NCBI GenBank assembly: GCA_947631355.1
Contig: CANRKY010000008.1
Coordinates: 1 to 35,723 of the forward strand
Direction: 5' to 3'
Length of the DNA stretch: 35,723 bases
DNA from: an uncultured Marvinbryantia sp.
GTDB taxonomy: Bacteria > Bacillota > Clostridia > Lachnospirales > Lachnospiraceae
This document shows, in pieces, positions 1 to 7,848 of the stretch. The position numbers were made by a program, and so were the translations under genes. Under the pieces are notes generated by a model. That model had not been told where the DNA came from, made no database searches, and saw only the letters and a list, made by a program, of their open reading frames with translations. How positions within the stretch are numbered: position 1 is the first letter of the stretch; each line of letters begins with the position of its first letter.

Positions 1-838
1 CGCTGCAATAGATAAATTTCTGACATCCGAACTCAGAAAGGACTTTTTCCTCAAGAGGTTTCAGGGAAGTCTGTTCGTTGGCGTTTCCCGGAAACAGAGA
101 GAAAGCAAGAGGAATACCGTCACCATCCATGAACATGCCCATCTGAATAATGGGATTGGGGCGGTGCTCTTTGCTTTTGCCGTATTTCCGGATATCGTCT
201 TCCTGTTCGATCTCAAAGTAGTAGTTCGTGCAGTCGTAGAATAAGATCCTGTCATTTCTTTTTCCCAGAAGATGACTGTTTTTATATACTTCAGACTGTA
301 TGAAATCGCATTCGTTCCCCAGTACATCCAAAGCCCGGTATATATCATGGAGTTCATAGGTTGGCTTTTCCAAAAATTCCGAAGCAGCTTTAAAAGAGGA
401 TTTTTTGCTTGATGGTTCAAGGATGCGTGCAAAGATCATGTCGGAAAGGATGGCGTTGATATCATACTGAAACTTATATTTGTCCCTGAGTTTTCTGCAT
501 GTTTTGTCCAAAGAGAGAGAATAATAGACTGACTGAAGAAAGAGATATCCTCCACGGTGAAGAACCTGTTGTTCATAATTGAGACGCTTGTCAGCGTGAA
601 AGGTAATCTGAACAGTCCTGGACTGCTGTTCTTCTTTGTATTTTTGGGTTTCAAGTTTAGCTTCTTGCCTGGCCCAAGCCAACACGTCGTCTCTCGTTGG
701 ACCGTGCTCTTTGAGTAATTCCTGCAGGGTTCCCAGCTTGCGGATAACAGTGGATGTGCTGACCCCTTTGTCATTGATATAACCCTTGGTGATGTAAAAA
801 GACTCTGAATTCTTAGACTTAGAAATGGTGAGTTTCAT
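1..838 (-). CDS. IS1634-family (IS4-like DDE) transposase, 3' part beyond the window
   Basis: Reading from ATG at 838-836 gives an uninterrupted frame of 279 codons that runs off the left edge, so the C-terminal part is not visible. The start follows an AGGAGGTGA ribosome binding site at 9 nt. The frame opens with MKLTISKSKN. Around residue 205 it has the RILFYDCTNYYFE block, whose Asp fits the first DDE catalytic residue. This is followed by a KEHRPNPIIQMGMF / FPGNANEQ stretch typical of IS1634-type transposases. The family catalyses cut-and-paste transposition of its own element. Codon use is AT-richer than the backbone, as expected for a mobile gene. I see no frameshift in the visible part. 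The terminal inverted repeat next to the gene should lie between 840 and about 1000, but I could not fix it because the other end is absent. Confidence 0.85.
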   Translation of the reverse strand, partial: MKLTISKSKNSESFYITKGYINDKGVSTSTVIRKLGTLQELLKEHGPTRDDVLAWARQEAKLETQKYKEEQQSRTVQITFHADKRLNYEQQVLHRGGYLFLQSVYYSLSLDKTCRKLRDKYKFQYDINAILSDMIFARILEPSSKKSSFKAASEFLEKPTYELHDIYRALDVLGNECDFIQSEVYKNSHLLGKRNDRILFYDCTNYYFEIEQEDDIRKYGKSKEHRPNPIIQMGMFMDGDGIPLAFSLFPGNANEQTSLKPLEEKVLSEFGCQKFIYCS

Positions 839-989
839 ATGCTGTCACCTCCTAAGTCTTATTATATCACACGTTGCCATATATTACCATAGTAAAAAAC
901 GAAAAATTTGACAAAAGAAATACAGACCTAATGCGGCCTGTAAGATATTTTTATCCTATTCAACTGTCAAACTGCCGAGCACAAATAGT

Positions 990-1018
990 TTGCATTGAGC
1001 CAAAACATACGCTATAAT
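990..1018 (+). promoter_or_regulatory. sigma-A promoter of the LytTR regulator
   Basis: TTGCAT (990-995) and a perfect TATAAT (1013-1018) are separated by 17 nt, about 50 nt before the regulator's start codon. The promoter lies between the transposase gene and the regulator, so the regulator does not depend on the element for transcription unless the element end lies downstream of 990. Confidence 0.75.
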
Positions 1019-1067
1019 AAAGCAGTTGGATAGCTCCGTTTACTCAGGAGGAAGTGAGAAGAATACT

Positions 1068-1787
1068 ATGTATGAAATTGCCGTCTGCGATGACGATAAC
1101 GTTTTTTTGTCTTCTTTCAAAGGGATGCTGGAAGACGCCCTGAACGCCCGGAAAGTATCCTTCCACCTGTCATTTTTCAATGACCCGTCTGCCCTGCTGC
1201 AGGCCATGGACAATGGCAGCATTTTTCACCTGCTGTTTCTGGATATTTATTACGACTCCGAAAAGGGGATCCAGTTCGCCAGGCTCCTGCGGGAGAGAAA
1301 TGACAAAACCGATATTATCTTTATGACCGCCCTTTCCAGTTACGCGGCGGAAAGCTATGACGCCGCGCCGCTCCACTACCTGATCAAACCCATTCAGCCG
1401 GACAAGCTGGACACGGCGCTGGCGCGTTTCCTGAAAAAAAATGTGCCGCAAAATCTGCATCTCATTACCGCGAGGGGGCATTTCCGCACGCCTATCCGCG
1501 ATGTGCTCTATTTTGAGATCTATGGCCACAACATTGTGATCCATCTGGCGGACGGCGGGAAGGAATCCTGCATCGGCACGCTGAAGGAGCTGGAGGGCCT
1601 GTTGCCGAAGCACACCTTTGTGCGCCCCCACAGAAGTTATCTGATCAATCTGGAACATATCACAAAGATCATGCGCTACCAGATTCAGCTCTCCTCGGGG
1701 GATCTGGTGCCGGTCAGCAAGAATCTCTACCACTCTGTGCTGAATGATTTTATTCAATATGCCAATGAAAGCAGCATTTCTCTATAA
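1068..1787 (+). CDS. LytTR-family response regulator (AgrA/LytR type)
   Basis: This 239-aa protein has an N-terminal receiver domain (about 1-120) and a C-terminal LytTR DNA-binding domain (about 128-235). In the receiver, the acidic pair is in VCDDD (residues 8-9), the phospho-acceptor is D59 in LLFLDIY, the switch Thr is in FMTALS and K107 is in LIKPI. LytTR carries the RTPIRDVLYFE and FVRPHRSYLIN blocks. I chose ATG at 1068 because MYEIAVCDDD is the normal receiver N-terminus and an upstream TTG would add a non-homologous leader. The GGAGG at 1047-1051 is rather far (16 nt). Regulators of this kind respond to a sensor kinase and control quorum, bacteriocin or cell-wall genes. No kinase is adjacent, and promoter and terminator flank this gene alone, so it appears monocistronic and orphan here. 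Targets are unknown. Confidence 0.9.
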   Translation: MYEIAVCDDDNVFLSSFKGMLEDALNARKVSFHLSFFNDPSALLQAMDNGSIFHLLFLDIYYDSEKGIQFARLLRERNDKTDIIFMTALSSYAAESYDAAPLHYLIKPIQPDKLDTALARFLKKNVPQNLHLITARGHFRTPIRDVLYFEIYGHNIVIHLADGGKESCIGTLKELEGLLPKHTFVRPHRSYLINLEHITKIMRYQIQLSSGDLVPVSKNLYHSVLNDFIQYANESSISL

Positions 1788-1820
1788 ATCTCGAGAAGTG
1801 TTGCTTTTTTATTTTTTTCT
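1768..1820 (+). terminator. Rho-independent terminator of the LytTR gene
   Basis: A 15-bp stem (1768-1782 with 1793-1807, two G-U pairs) is followed by a long T-rich run (TTTTTTATTTTTTTC). The left arm lies inside the last codons of the regulator, so the stop codon is in the loop region. It insulates the convergent phosphatase gene downstream. Confidence 0.8.
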
Positions 1821-1880
1821 TTTTTCCTGTTTTTCGTTTTTTGCTGTTTTACGAAGCCTGCAGCGGCTGCCCCGCCGCAT

Positions 1881-2462
1881 TTATGCCCCGGCAAACACCT
1901 TCTCTATGTGGGCCAGCTCATGGATGCCCATCAGCTGCTGCCCCTCGAAATCCATCTCCACGATGTACGGCATCCAGTCTATGATGCGCAGGAAGTCGTC
2001 GCACCCGAACTGCGGGTTATAGTAATGGAAAATGGAACTCAGCGCCGTGCCGTGGGTGCCGATCACAATGTTCTTCCCCGGATGTTTTTCCAGCACTTCC
2101 CGCAGGGCCTCGATGTTTCTGCTCTGCACCATGGCGATGGACTCCCCGCCTTCCTCGTGAAAGTTGTGATCCGCCCAGCGCTTCTGGAACATTTCCTTTC
2201 GGTTGCTCTCTGCGTTGCCTTTCACCCGCTCCCGAAAGCGCGGCTCCGTAATGATCTCTTTTTTATAGTGATCCGCGGTTTCCCGTATGGTATCCATGCT
2301 TCTTTTATAGGGGCTGCAGTAAAACAGATCGATCTTTTTATCTTTTAATGTCTCCAGCACAATTCCGGCGTCCGCCCGGCCCTCTTTTGTGAGCGGCCGC
2401 GTGAGGTCGTCCGCGTGGCTGAACATCGGCTGCGCGTGGCGCACAAAATAAATTTTTGTCAT
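1881..2462 (-). CDS. Histidine phosphatase family protein (phosphoglycerate mutase-like)
   Basis: This 193-aa protein begins MTKIYFVRHAQ. The RHAQ motif (residues about 8-11) holds the phospho-acceptor His, and GTHGTALSS (about 151-159) holds the second catalytic His. It matches the branch of the histidine phosphatase superfamily that covers broad-specificity phosphatases and phosphoglycerate mutase-like proteins; the substrate cannot be read from sequence. Two ATG codons are adjacent (2465 and 2462). The second sits 6 nt from the GAGGAG and is preferred. Length is normal for the family. The gene lies 76 nt downstream of the YfcE-like phosphodiesterase on the same strand and is probably co-transcribed with it. 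No terminator specific to this strand was seen after the stop. Confidence 0.85.
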   Translation of the reverse strand: MTKIYFVRHAQPMFSHADDLTRPLTKEGRADAGIVLETLKDKKIDLFYCSPYKRSMDTIRETADHYKKEIITEPRFRERVKGNAESNRKEMFQKRWADHNFHEEGGESIAMVQSRNIEALREVLEKHPGKNIVIGTHGTALSSIFHYYNPQFGCDDFLRIIDWMPYIVEMDFEGQQLMGIHELAHIEKVFAGA

Positions 2463-2538
2463 CATTGTCTCCTCTTTGATCCCGGGCAGATTTTCTTTTC
2501 TGTTATCCCATGTTCCGGTTTCGGATCTTTGCGCAGGA

Positions 2539-3252
2539 TCACAGCCCCGCGATCTCGATCCGATCCAGCACGCCCTGCACGTCAATGCCGGGATGGGTAA
2601 AATATATCTGGCAGATCTGTTCCGTCAATTCCCGGTTCAGTCTGCGCGCTTTCACGATCTGATCCAGCGTTTTTCCCCGCTGCAGATCGCGCACGACAAG
2701 CTCCACCGCCTGCCGCAGATTTCCGTCTGCCGCTCCCGCCGCTTCCGTAAGATCGATCTTCTCCACGCGCATCTCCATCGCTGCCGCAGGCGAGTTTGTC
2801 TTTTCTTCGCAGTCATTTCCCACGGTAAATTCCAGCATCGCCATGGTCGCCGCTGCTCCAAAGCGCCGGGGCCCGCAGCTTCCCGGATTTAAGAAGCGCT
2901 GCCCATCCGTCTGGCGGTCTTCGTATTTGTGAGAGTGGCCGTAAATAATAAGATCGGCGCCCTCCGCCTTTTTGGAAATGTGTTTTTTATTGTGAACCAT
3001 ATAGATCTTTTTTCCATATAATTCCAACAGCACTTCCCGCGGCAGCGCCTCCGCCCACTCCTTGTCACAGTTTCCCCGCACTGCCACCACCCGGGCGATC
3101 TGGTTCAGCGCATCCAACACCTTCTGGCTGGCAATATCCCCGCCGTGCAAGATCAGCTCCGCGCCCGCGAGATGTTCCAGCACATCCGGGCGCACAGGGC
3201 CGTGGCTATCTGAGATGACCGCAATCCTGTGCAGTCTTTTTTCGTCTGACAT
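2539..3252 (-). CDS. YfcE/MJ0936-type metallophosphoesterase with C-terminal extension
   Basis: This 237-aa protein is a calcineurin-like phosphoesterase. Its metal-binding motifs appear in order: DSHG (about 15-18), GGD (about 37-39), GNCD (about 60-63), HNKKH (about 87-91) and GHSH (about 105-108). YfcE-type enzymes are manganese-dependent phosphodiesterases of roughly 160-185 aa acting on small substrates in the cytosol. The catalytic fold here ends near residue 150. About 85 further residues follow, predicted helical and charged, with no motif I recognise. The start is supported by GGAGGAG 3-5 nt upstream. The gene is first in a two-gene unit with the histidine phosphatase and is divergent from another metallophosphoesterase at 3352. 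The role of the extension is unknown. Confidence 0.85.
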   Translation of the reverse strand: MSDEKRLHRIAVISDSHGPVRPDVLEHLAGAELILHGGDIASQKVLDALNQIARVVAVRGNCDKEWAEALPREVLLELYGKKIYMVHNKKHISKKAEGADLIIYGHSHKYEDRQTDGQRFLNPGSCGPRRFGAAATMAMLEFTVGNDCEEKTNSPAAAMEMRVEKIDLTEAAGAADGNLRQAVELVVRDLQRGKTLDQIVKARRLNRELTEQICQIYFTHPGIDVQGVLDRIEIAGL

Positions 3253-3266
3253 AAACTCCTCCCCCT

Positions 3267-3297
3267 TTGTACCTTTCCTCTTTCTATGTGATATACT
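3267..3297 (+). promoter_or_regulatory. Candidate extended -10 promoter of the COG4186-like phosphoesterase
   Basis: TGA-TATACT (3289-3297) forms an extended -10 element. A weak TTGTAC lies 19 nt upstream (3267-3272). The 99-bp divergent spacer must also hold the promoter of the minus-strand YfcE-like gene, for which only a poor TTGTTC/TATATC pair is visible. Confidence 0.45.
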
Positions 3298-3351
3298 TTC
3301 CTATAGATGTCAGGAACAAGAAACGCGATTCCATCACAGGAGGTGAAATGC

Positions 3352-3954
3352 ATGGCAATTTTCTTTACATCCGATCTGCACCTGGGTCATGAAAATATTG
3401 TGTTAAAAAGCAGGCTGCAGTTTTCCGACATTGCGGAAATGGACGAGTACATTATTCAGCAGTGGAACCGCAAGGTGGGTTCTCAAGACGAAGTGTACAT
3501 TCTGGGCGACTTTTCTTTCCGCGCAAAGACGCCGGTGGCAGACTATCTTTCCCGCCTAAAGGGGCGCAAGCATCTGATCATCGGCAACCACGATGCGAGC
3601 TGGATGAAGCATATGCCAGATGTGGAGCAGTACTTTGAGAGCATCGAGATGATGAAGCTGCTGAAATATCAGAAGAAGATGCTGACGCTGTGCCACTACC
3701 CCATGCTGGAGTGGCCCATGTCCCGCTATTCGGACGCGGGGGCTTCTTTCCTGATCCACGGGCACATCCACGACTGCACCACGCTGGACGCCTACGATGT
3801 CATCAAAGAGCGGCTGCCCCACGCGCTGAACTGCGGCGTGGACATCAATCATTTCGAGCCGGTCACCTTTGAAGAACTGGTGGCGAACAACAACGCATGG
3901 TACCAGCGCACGCCAGACGGCGCGCAAGAGCCGGATGACCAGCCCATGAGCTAG
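3352..3954 (+). CDS. Metallophosphoesterase, COG4186-like (calcineurin superfamily)
   Basis: This 200-aa protein starts MAIFFTSDLHLGHENI. SDLHLGH (about 6-12), LGDFSF (about 49-54), GNHD (about 75-78), HYP (about 107-109) and HGHIHD (about 132-137) are the metal ligands of calcineurin-like phosphoesterases. The overall pattern is that of COG4186 'predicted phosphoesterase' proteins, whose substrate is not established. ATG at 3352 has AGGAGGTGA 5 nt upstream; an out-of-frame ATG at 3348 is ignored. The stop codon overlaps the stop of the convergent GGDEF gene: one CTAG (3951-3954) ends both genes. No terminator hairpin was found between them, so the two transcripts probably overlap tail to tail. 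Confidence 0.85.
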   Translation: MAIFFTSDLHLGHENIVLKSRLQFSDIAEMDEYIIQQWNRKVGSQDEVYILGDFSFRAKTPVADYLSRLKGRKHLIIGNHDASWMKHMPDVEQYFESIEMMKLLKYQKKMLTLCHYPMLEWPMSRYSDAGASFLIHGHIHDCTTLDAYDVIKERLPHALNCGVDINHFEPVTFEELVANNNAWYQRTPDGAQEPDDQPMS

Positions 3955-5693
3955 GCTCTGGCGTCCATTTTGTAGAGATCCTTATTTTCGTCCAGAAAGA
4001 TCCAGACGGTCTCCTGTTTTTCTTCTTCCTCCGTGCTCAGTATGCGCAGGTTCATCCAGGTGCCGTCTACTTTCTGGTAGGAAAACTGCACCACTTCGTC
4101 CCGCTTCAGTTCCTCGGCGAGGCGGTCGTAATCCAGCACCCGGAAAAAGAGCTCCTGGTGCTCCTCTTTTACAAATTTTTCCGCGTACAGGCGCAGCGCT
4201 TTGCTGTAGCTGAAATCTGTTTTTTCCAAAAGCTGCAGGAAATAGTTCGGGATATAAATGTGCCGCAGCGTATCCAGCTTCATATTCACAAAATATACCC
4301 CGGCGAACTTTGTGGCGATCACTTTCAGGAAGGTTTCCGCATCCTGTTTCTCCAGCAGCATTTTTTCCAGTTCCTCGTTGATCGCCCGGTTTTTGCGCCG
4401 GTCGCCGTTCTGCTTGTAATAGCGCTCTTTATCCGTCCGCATGGCCAGCTCCGCGGCGCCCACGATCTTGTACACCGTGGAATCCAGCGCGCCGCTTTCC
4501 ACGCCCACAGAAATTTCATAGTTGTCTTTTTGCAGGTCCACGCGCACTTCCGTCGCCAGATGTTCCACACTGTGCCGGGAAAGGCCGGTGCTCAGCATCA
4601 CAAACTCATCCCCGCCGATGCGGTACAGCCTCTCCTCCGGAAAGTATTTGCGCAGGGCGTCCGCAACGCTGCAAAGCATATTGTCGCCCTTCTCGTGGCC
4701 CAATTTATTGTTCAGCTCGTGCAGACCGTTCACATCCACGTAGAGACAGGTGAGGCTGGAATGATCGCTCTTTCGCAGTTCCTCCAGATCCTCGTTGAAT
4801 TTGTGCCGGTTGTACAGCATGGTCAGCGCGTCCCGGTTGTAGTTGTCCACCAGTTCTTCCCGCGCCTGCAGCTCCAGAAGGTGCTCCTCGTGCACATCCT
4901 TCATGTACATGATCAGCACCTGGCTGTCCTCCCGATATTCAATGCTGGGCACAAAGTCCACCTGCACCCACCGAAATTCCCCGTTGATTTTTCTGCGGTA
5001 GCGGCAGCTGAGTCTTGTCTTTTCCTCTTTAAAGTACAGGCGGAGCTGGTCAAGATCCATAAACTGCCGGAAGACTTCCCGATCCTCCTCATAGATATTT
5101 CCGCTCTCTGCGAAATCACCCCACCAGTCGGATACTTTTTTGAAGCGGTTGATATAAGTTTTCAGTTCCTCGTTGTCCACTTTGACGCACTCGAAGGTGT
5201 CTCTTGTTAGGTTCGCCTTTACGATCTTATAGTAGATCGCGGACAGGGTGGAAAGCGCGTCCACCATGGTAATGGTATCCGTGTCCGCCTCCCGCCAGGT
5301 GAAGATCGCCCACGGGTTTTCCGGCGTGCAGTTCTCCGGCGCGATGATGGCGAAGGTGGCCCACATATAGTGATCTCCCGCCTTGCGGGTGTAGCTCTGC
5401 ACCACCCTGCGCTCCCCTGAAAACACCCTGGCCTGCACATAGGCCGGATCCGAAAATTTCAGGTAATCCTCCGCGTACTCAGAGAGCACCAGCTTATCTG
5501 TCACCTGTTTTCGGATATATTCATAAATGCTGGGAATGTCGGAATAGCCCTCATCCTGCAGCACTTCTTCCATTTTCAAAAATTTATATTCGCCTGTAAG
5601 CAGATTAACTCTGGCTATTTTCATAAAACTATCCAGCAGCGTCTCCTCCGCGAACCGGGAAAGGCCGCTGTTCATCTGCTCAAATTCTTCCAT
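3951..5693 (-). CDS. PAS-PAS-GGDEF-PAS-like diguanylate cyclase
   Basis: This 580-aa soluble protein has no membrane segment. Residues about 20-140 and 150-268 look like two PAS-type sensory modules; the second ends in the usual PAC-like strand before a linker helix. The GGDEF domain spans about 285-440, with an intact GGDEF signature at 360-364 (RIGGDEFVML), so cyclic di-GMP synthesis is expected. The RxxD inhibitory site normally just before the signature is absent (PEERLYRIGG). Unusually, a further PAS-like segment (about 470-575) follows the GGDEF domain. ATG at 5693 has GAGGAG 9 nt upstream and lies 73 nt after a strong promoter. Longer in-frame starts would lie upstream of or within that promoter. 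Confidence 0.85.
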   Translation of the reverse strand: MEEFEQMNSGLSRFAEETLLDSFMKIARVNLLTGEYKFLKMEEVLQDEGYSDIPSIYEYIRKQVTDKLVLSEYAEDYLKFSDPAYVQARVFSGERRVVQSYTRKAGDHYMWATFAIIAPENCTPENPWAIFTWREADTDTITMVDALSTLSAIYYKIVKANLTRDTFECVKVDNEELKTYINRFKKVSDWWGDFAESGNIYEEDREVFRQFMDLDQLRLYFKEEKTRLSCRYRRKINGEFRWVQVDFVPSIEYREDSQVLIMYMKDVHEEHLLELQAREELVDNYNRDALTMLYNRHKFNEDLEELRKSDHSSLTCLYVDVNGLHELNNKLGHEKGDNMLCSVADALRKYFPEERLYRIGGDEFVMLSTGLSRHSVEHLATEVRVDLQKDNYEISVGVESGALDSTVYKIVGAAELAMRTDKERYYKQNGDRRKNRAINEELEKMLLEKQDAETFLKVIATKFAGVYFVNMKLDTLRHIYIPNYFLQLLEKTDFSYSKALRLYAEKFVKEEHQELFFRVLDYDRLAEELKRDEVVQFSYQKVDGTWMNLRILSTEEEEKQETVWIFLDENKDLYKMDARA

Positions 5694-5765
5694 GGCAAAA
5701 TTCTCCTCGCTGAAGATGTTCGTCAAGTACTGATCGGCGCAGGCGCCATCAGTGTTTTCCTCGCT

Positions 5766-5794
5766 ATTATAACATAATTGCGGCTCGTGCTCAA
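5766..5794 (-). promoter_or_regulatory. Strong sigma-A promoter of the GGDEF gene
   Basis: On the minus strand TTGAGC (5794-5789) is followed after 17 nt by a perfect TATAAT (5771-5766), preceded by TG as an extended -10. It fixes the downstream ATG at 5693 as the start. Confidence 0.8.
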
Positions 5795-5847
5795 TCAACA
5801 TATGTAAAAAAATGAAGCGGGCCCATAAATGCCCATTTGCAGTCATG

Positions 5848-5877
5848 GAAAAAGGCCACCCCAAAATGGAATGGCCT
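5848..5877 (-). terminator. Rho-independent terminator after the SDR gene
   Basis: AGGCCA (minus strand, 5877-5872) pairs with TGGCCT (5858-5853), with an inner CCA/TGG pairing, and is followed by TTTTT. It lies 25 nt past the SDR stop codon and would end the deoC-kduI-SDR transcript before the GGDEF promoter. Confidence 0.65.
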
Positions 5878-5902
5878 GTATGCGCGTTTTCCGAAGAAGT
5901 AC

Positions 5903-6703
5903 TTACGGCTGTTTTCCGATGTACGCCAGGATTCCCCCGTCCACGTAGAGGATGTGCCCGTTTACAAAGTTTGAAGCATCGGACGCCAGAAATACCGCCG
6001 GTCCCATAAGGTCTTCCGGATCTCCCCAGCGCGCCGCCGGCGTCTTGCCGATGATGAATTTGTCAAAGGGGTGCCGGGAGCCGTCCGGCTGCTTCTCGCG
6101 AAGCGGCGCCGTCTGCGGCGTGGCGATGTAGCCCGGCCCGATGCCGTTGCATTGGATGTTGTACTCGCCATATTCGGACGCGATGTTTTTGGTGAGCATC
6201 TTTAATCCGCCCTTTGCGGCCGCATAGGCGGATACCGTCTCGCGCCCCAGCTCGCTCATCATGGAGCAGATGTTGATGATCTTTCCGTGTCCCTTTTTGA
6301 TCATGCCGGGGATCACGGCTTTGGACACGATAAACGGCGCGTTCAGGTCGATGTCCACCACCTGGCGGAACTCATCCGCGCTCATCTCGGTCATGGGGAT
6401 GCGCTTGATGATGCCCGCGTTGTTTACCAGAATGTCCACCACGCCCAGGCTTTTTTCTATATCCGCCACCATCTCTGCCACCTGCGCCTCATCGGTCACA
6501 TCGCAGAGGTATCCCTTCGCGTCGATCCCTTTTTCTTTGTACGCTGCCAGCGCCTGATCCATGTGCTCCTGCCCGCGGCAGTTAAACGCGATCTTCGCCC
6601 CCGCGCCCGCCAGCGCCTCGGCGATGGCAAAACCGATCCCGTACGCGGCGCCTGTCACCAGCGCCACTTTCCCCTCCAGGGAAAAACTTTTCATAATATC
6701 CAT
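5903..6703 (-). CDS. Gluconate 5-dehydrogenase / KduD-like short-chain dehydrogenase
   Basis: This 266-aa classical SDR has TGAAYGIG (cofactor-binding glycine motif, about 18-25), NNAG (about 95-98), catalytic Ser in SMMSE, YAAAKGG (YxxxK, about 162-168) and a C-terminal GHILYVDGGILAYIG. The tail and the RHPFDKFIIGKTPAARWG block resemble gluconate 5-dehydrogenases of Firmicutes and Bacteroides, which interconvert gluconate and 5-ketogluconate with NAD(P)H. Because kduI is the neighbour, it may instead act as the 2-deoxygluconate 3-dehydrogenase/DKII reductase step of uronate breakdown. Sequence alone does not decide. The start has AGGAG at 9 nt. It is the last gene of the run, 280 nt after kduI, and is followed by a terminator. 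The spacer to kduI is filled by degenerate repeats. Confidence 0.8.
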   Translation of the reverse strand: MDIMKSFSLEGKVALVTGAAYGIGFAIAEALAGAGAKIAFNCRGQEHMDQALAAYKEKGIDAKGYLCDVTDEAQVAEMVADIEKSLGVVDILVNNAGIIKRIPMTEMSADEFRQVVDIDLNAPFIVSKAVIPGMIKKGHGKIINICSMMSELGRETVSAYAAAKGGLKMLTKNIASEYGEYNIQCNGIGPGYIATPQTAPLREKQPDGSRHPFDKFIIGKTPAARWGDPEDLMGPAVFLASDASNFVNGHILYVDGGILAYIGKQP

Positions 6704-6725
6704 TTTTTTGATCTCCTGTCTTTTT

Positions 6726-6980
6726 TATATGTACTGCCTGTGTACAGCGTTTTATGTGCACTGCTGTGTACACTGTTTTATGTGCAGCGCTGACTGCAAT
6801 ACTCTATGTGCTATGCTGCTTACACTGCTTTATGTACACAATATTACATGCCATGCTCTGTATATGTATACTGCTGCTTACTTACAGTGCCCTGTGTACG
6901 ATATTGCATGCCATGCTTTGTGTATGTATGCTGCTGCCTGCACTGCTCTGTGTACAATACATGCCACACTCTGTGTATAA
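6726..6980. repeat. Degenerate tandem array between kduI and the SDR gene
   Basis: This roughly 255-bp stretch is built from about nine imperfect units of 26-30 nt rich in TGC, TGTAC and TATG (for example TGCACTGCTGTGTACAC...TTTTATG). The part at 6838-6960 shows a higher-order repeat of roughly 60 nt carrying ACATGCCATGCT / GCATGCCATGCT. It fills the whole spacer from just past the kduI stop to the SDR leader. No convincing coding frame was found; the frames open on the plus strand simply follow the repeat. Confidence 0.8.
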
Positions 6981-6983
6981 TGA

Positions 6984-7847
6984 TTAGCGCAGATCTTTGT
7001 TTTCTACGCCGTCCATGTCGTCGAAGTCCTGATTTTCTCCCACCATGCCCCAGATAAAGGTATAGGCCTGGGAGCCGCAGCCGGAATGAATAGACCAGCT
7101 CGGAGAGATCACCGCCTCCTCATTGCGCATCACGATGTGCCGGGTCTCCTGGGGTTCTCCCATGTAGTGCATCACGAACGCGTCCTCCGGAATGTCAAAG
7201 TACAGATATACTTCCATCCTGCGGTCGTGGGTGTGGCAGGGCATGGTGTTCCACACGCTGCCCGGCTCCAGCTTCGTCATGCCCATCTCCAGCTGACAGG
7301 ACTCCACCTGGCCCGGCAGGATATATTTGCAGATCGTGCGGTGGTTCGCCTCCTCCAGGCTTCCCAGCTCCACTTTATTTTCTTTCTTCACGATCACCAC
7401 GCCGTCCTGTGGCGTCCCCTCCGGCTTGATGAGCACCGTGGGACAGGTGCGGTGGGCAGGCGCGCTGTTCAGATAAAACTTCGCGGGATCTTTGGCGTCT
7501 TCGCTCTCAAAGAAAATCTCCTTTGCGCCCATGCCGATGTACATGCCCTCTTTGTGCGCCACGTGATAAACTCTGCCGTCAATGGTGATCTTTCCGGCGC
7601 CGCCGATGTTGATGACGCCCATCTCTCTCCTCTGCAGGAAATACTCCGCCCGCAGTTCTTCCCCCGCCGTCAGCTCCAGCTTTTTGTTCACCGGGGTGGC
7701 CGCGCCTGTGATGATGCGGTCGATGTGGCTGTATACCAGTTTGATCTCATCCGCCGTGAACAGGCCCTGGATCAGAAATTCTTCTCTCAGACGGTCTGTG
7801 GTGTAATGTTTTACATCTCTCGGCGATACTGCTGTTCTCAATTCCAT
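6984..7847 (-). CDS. kduI: 5-dehydro-4-deoxy-D-glucuronate isomerase
   Basis: This 287-aa cytosolic cupin-type isomerase interconverts 5-keto-4-deoxyuronate (from pectin, alginate-like or glycosaminoglycan uronates) and 3-deoxy-D-glycero-2,5-hexodiulosonate. The zinc site is visible as CHTHDRRMEVYLYF (two His and a Glu, about 204-216) and SWSIHSG (final His, about 254). Other family landmarks include GVINIGG, EGMYIGMG and NKVELG. Length fits the family (about 275-285). ATG at 7847 has GGAG 9 nt upstream inside the deoC tail; deoC stops 1 nt before it, so translation is probably coupled. KduD-like and KduI activities adjoin here, but no kdgK or kdgA is in view. Confidence 0.93.
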   Translation of the reverse strand: MELRTAVSPRDVKHYTTDRLREEFLIQGLFTADEIKLVYSHIDRIITGAATPVNKKLELTAGEELRAEYFLQRREMGVINIGGAGKITIDGRVYHVAHKEGMYIGMGAKEIFFESEDAKDPAKFYLNSAPAHRTCPTVLIKPEGTPQDGVVIVKKENKVELGSLEEANHRTICKYILPGQVESCQLEMGMTKLEPGSVWNTMPCHTHDRRMEVYLYFDIPEDAFVMHYMGEPQETRHIVMRNEEAVISPSWSIHSGCGSQAYTFIWGMVGENQDFDDMDGVENKDLR

Positions 7848-7848
7848 A

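Noticed and set aside
61..774. Two short minus-strand frames (61-432 and 436-774) that could be taken as separate proteins or a broken transposase
   Set aside because: They are in a different frame. The true frame from 838 is open without interruption to the window edge, so no frameshift or pseudogene is needed.
6561..7057. Cys/Tyr-rich plus-strand frames across the kduI-SDR spacer
   Set aside because: All three plus frames are partly open because of the TGC/TGT repeats, none has a ribosome binding site, and they overlap real genes at both ends.
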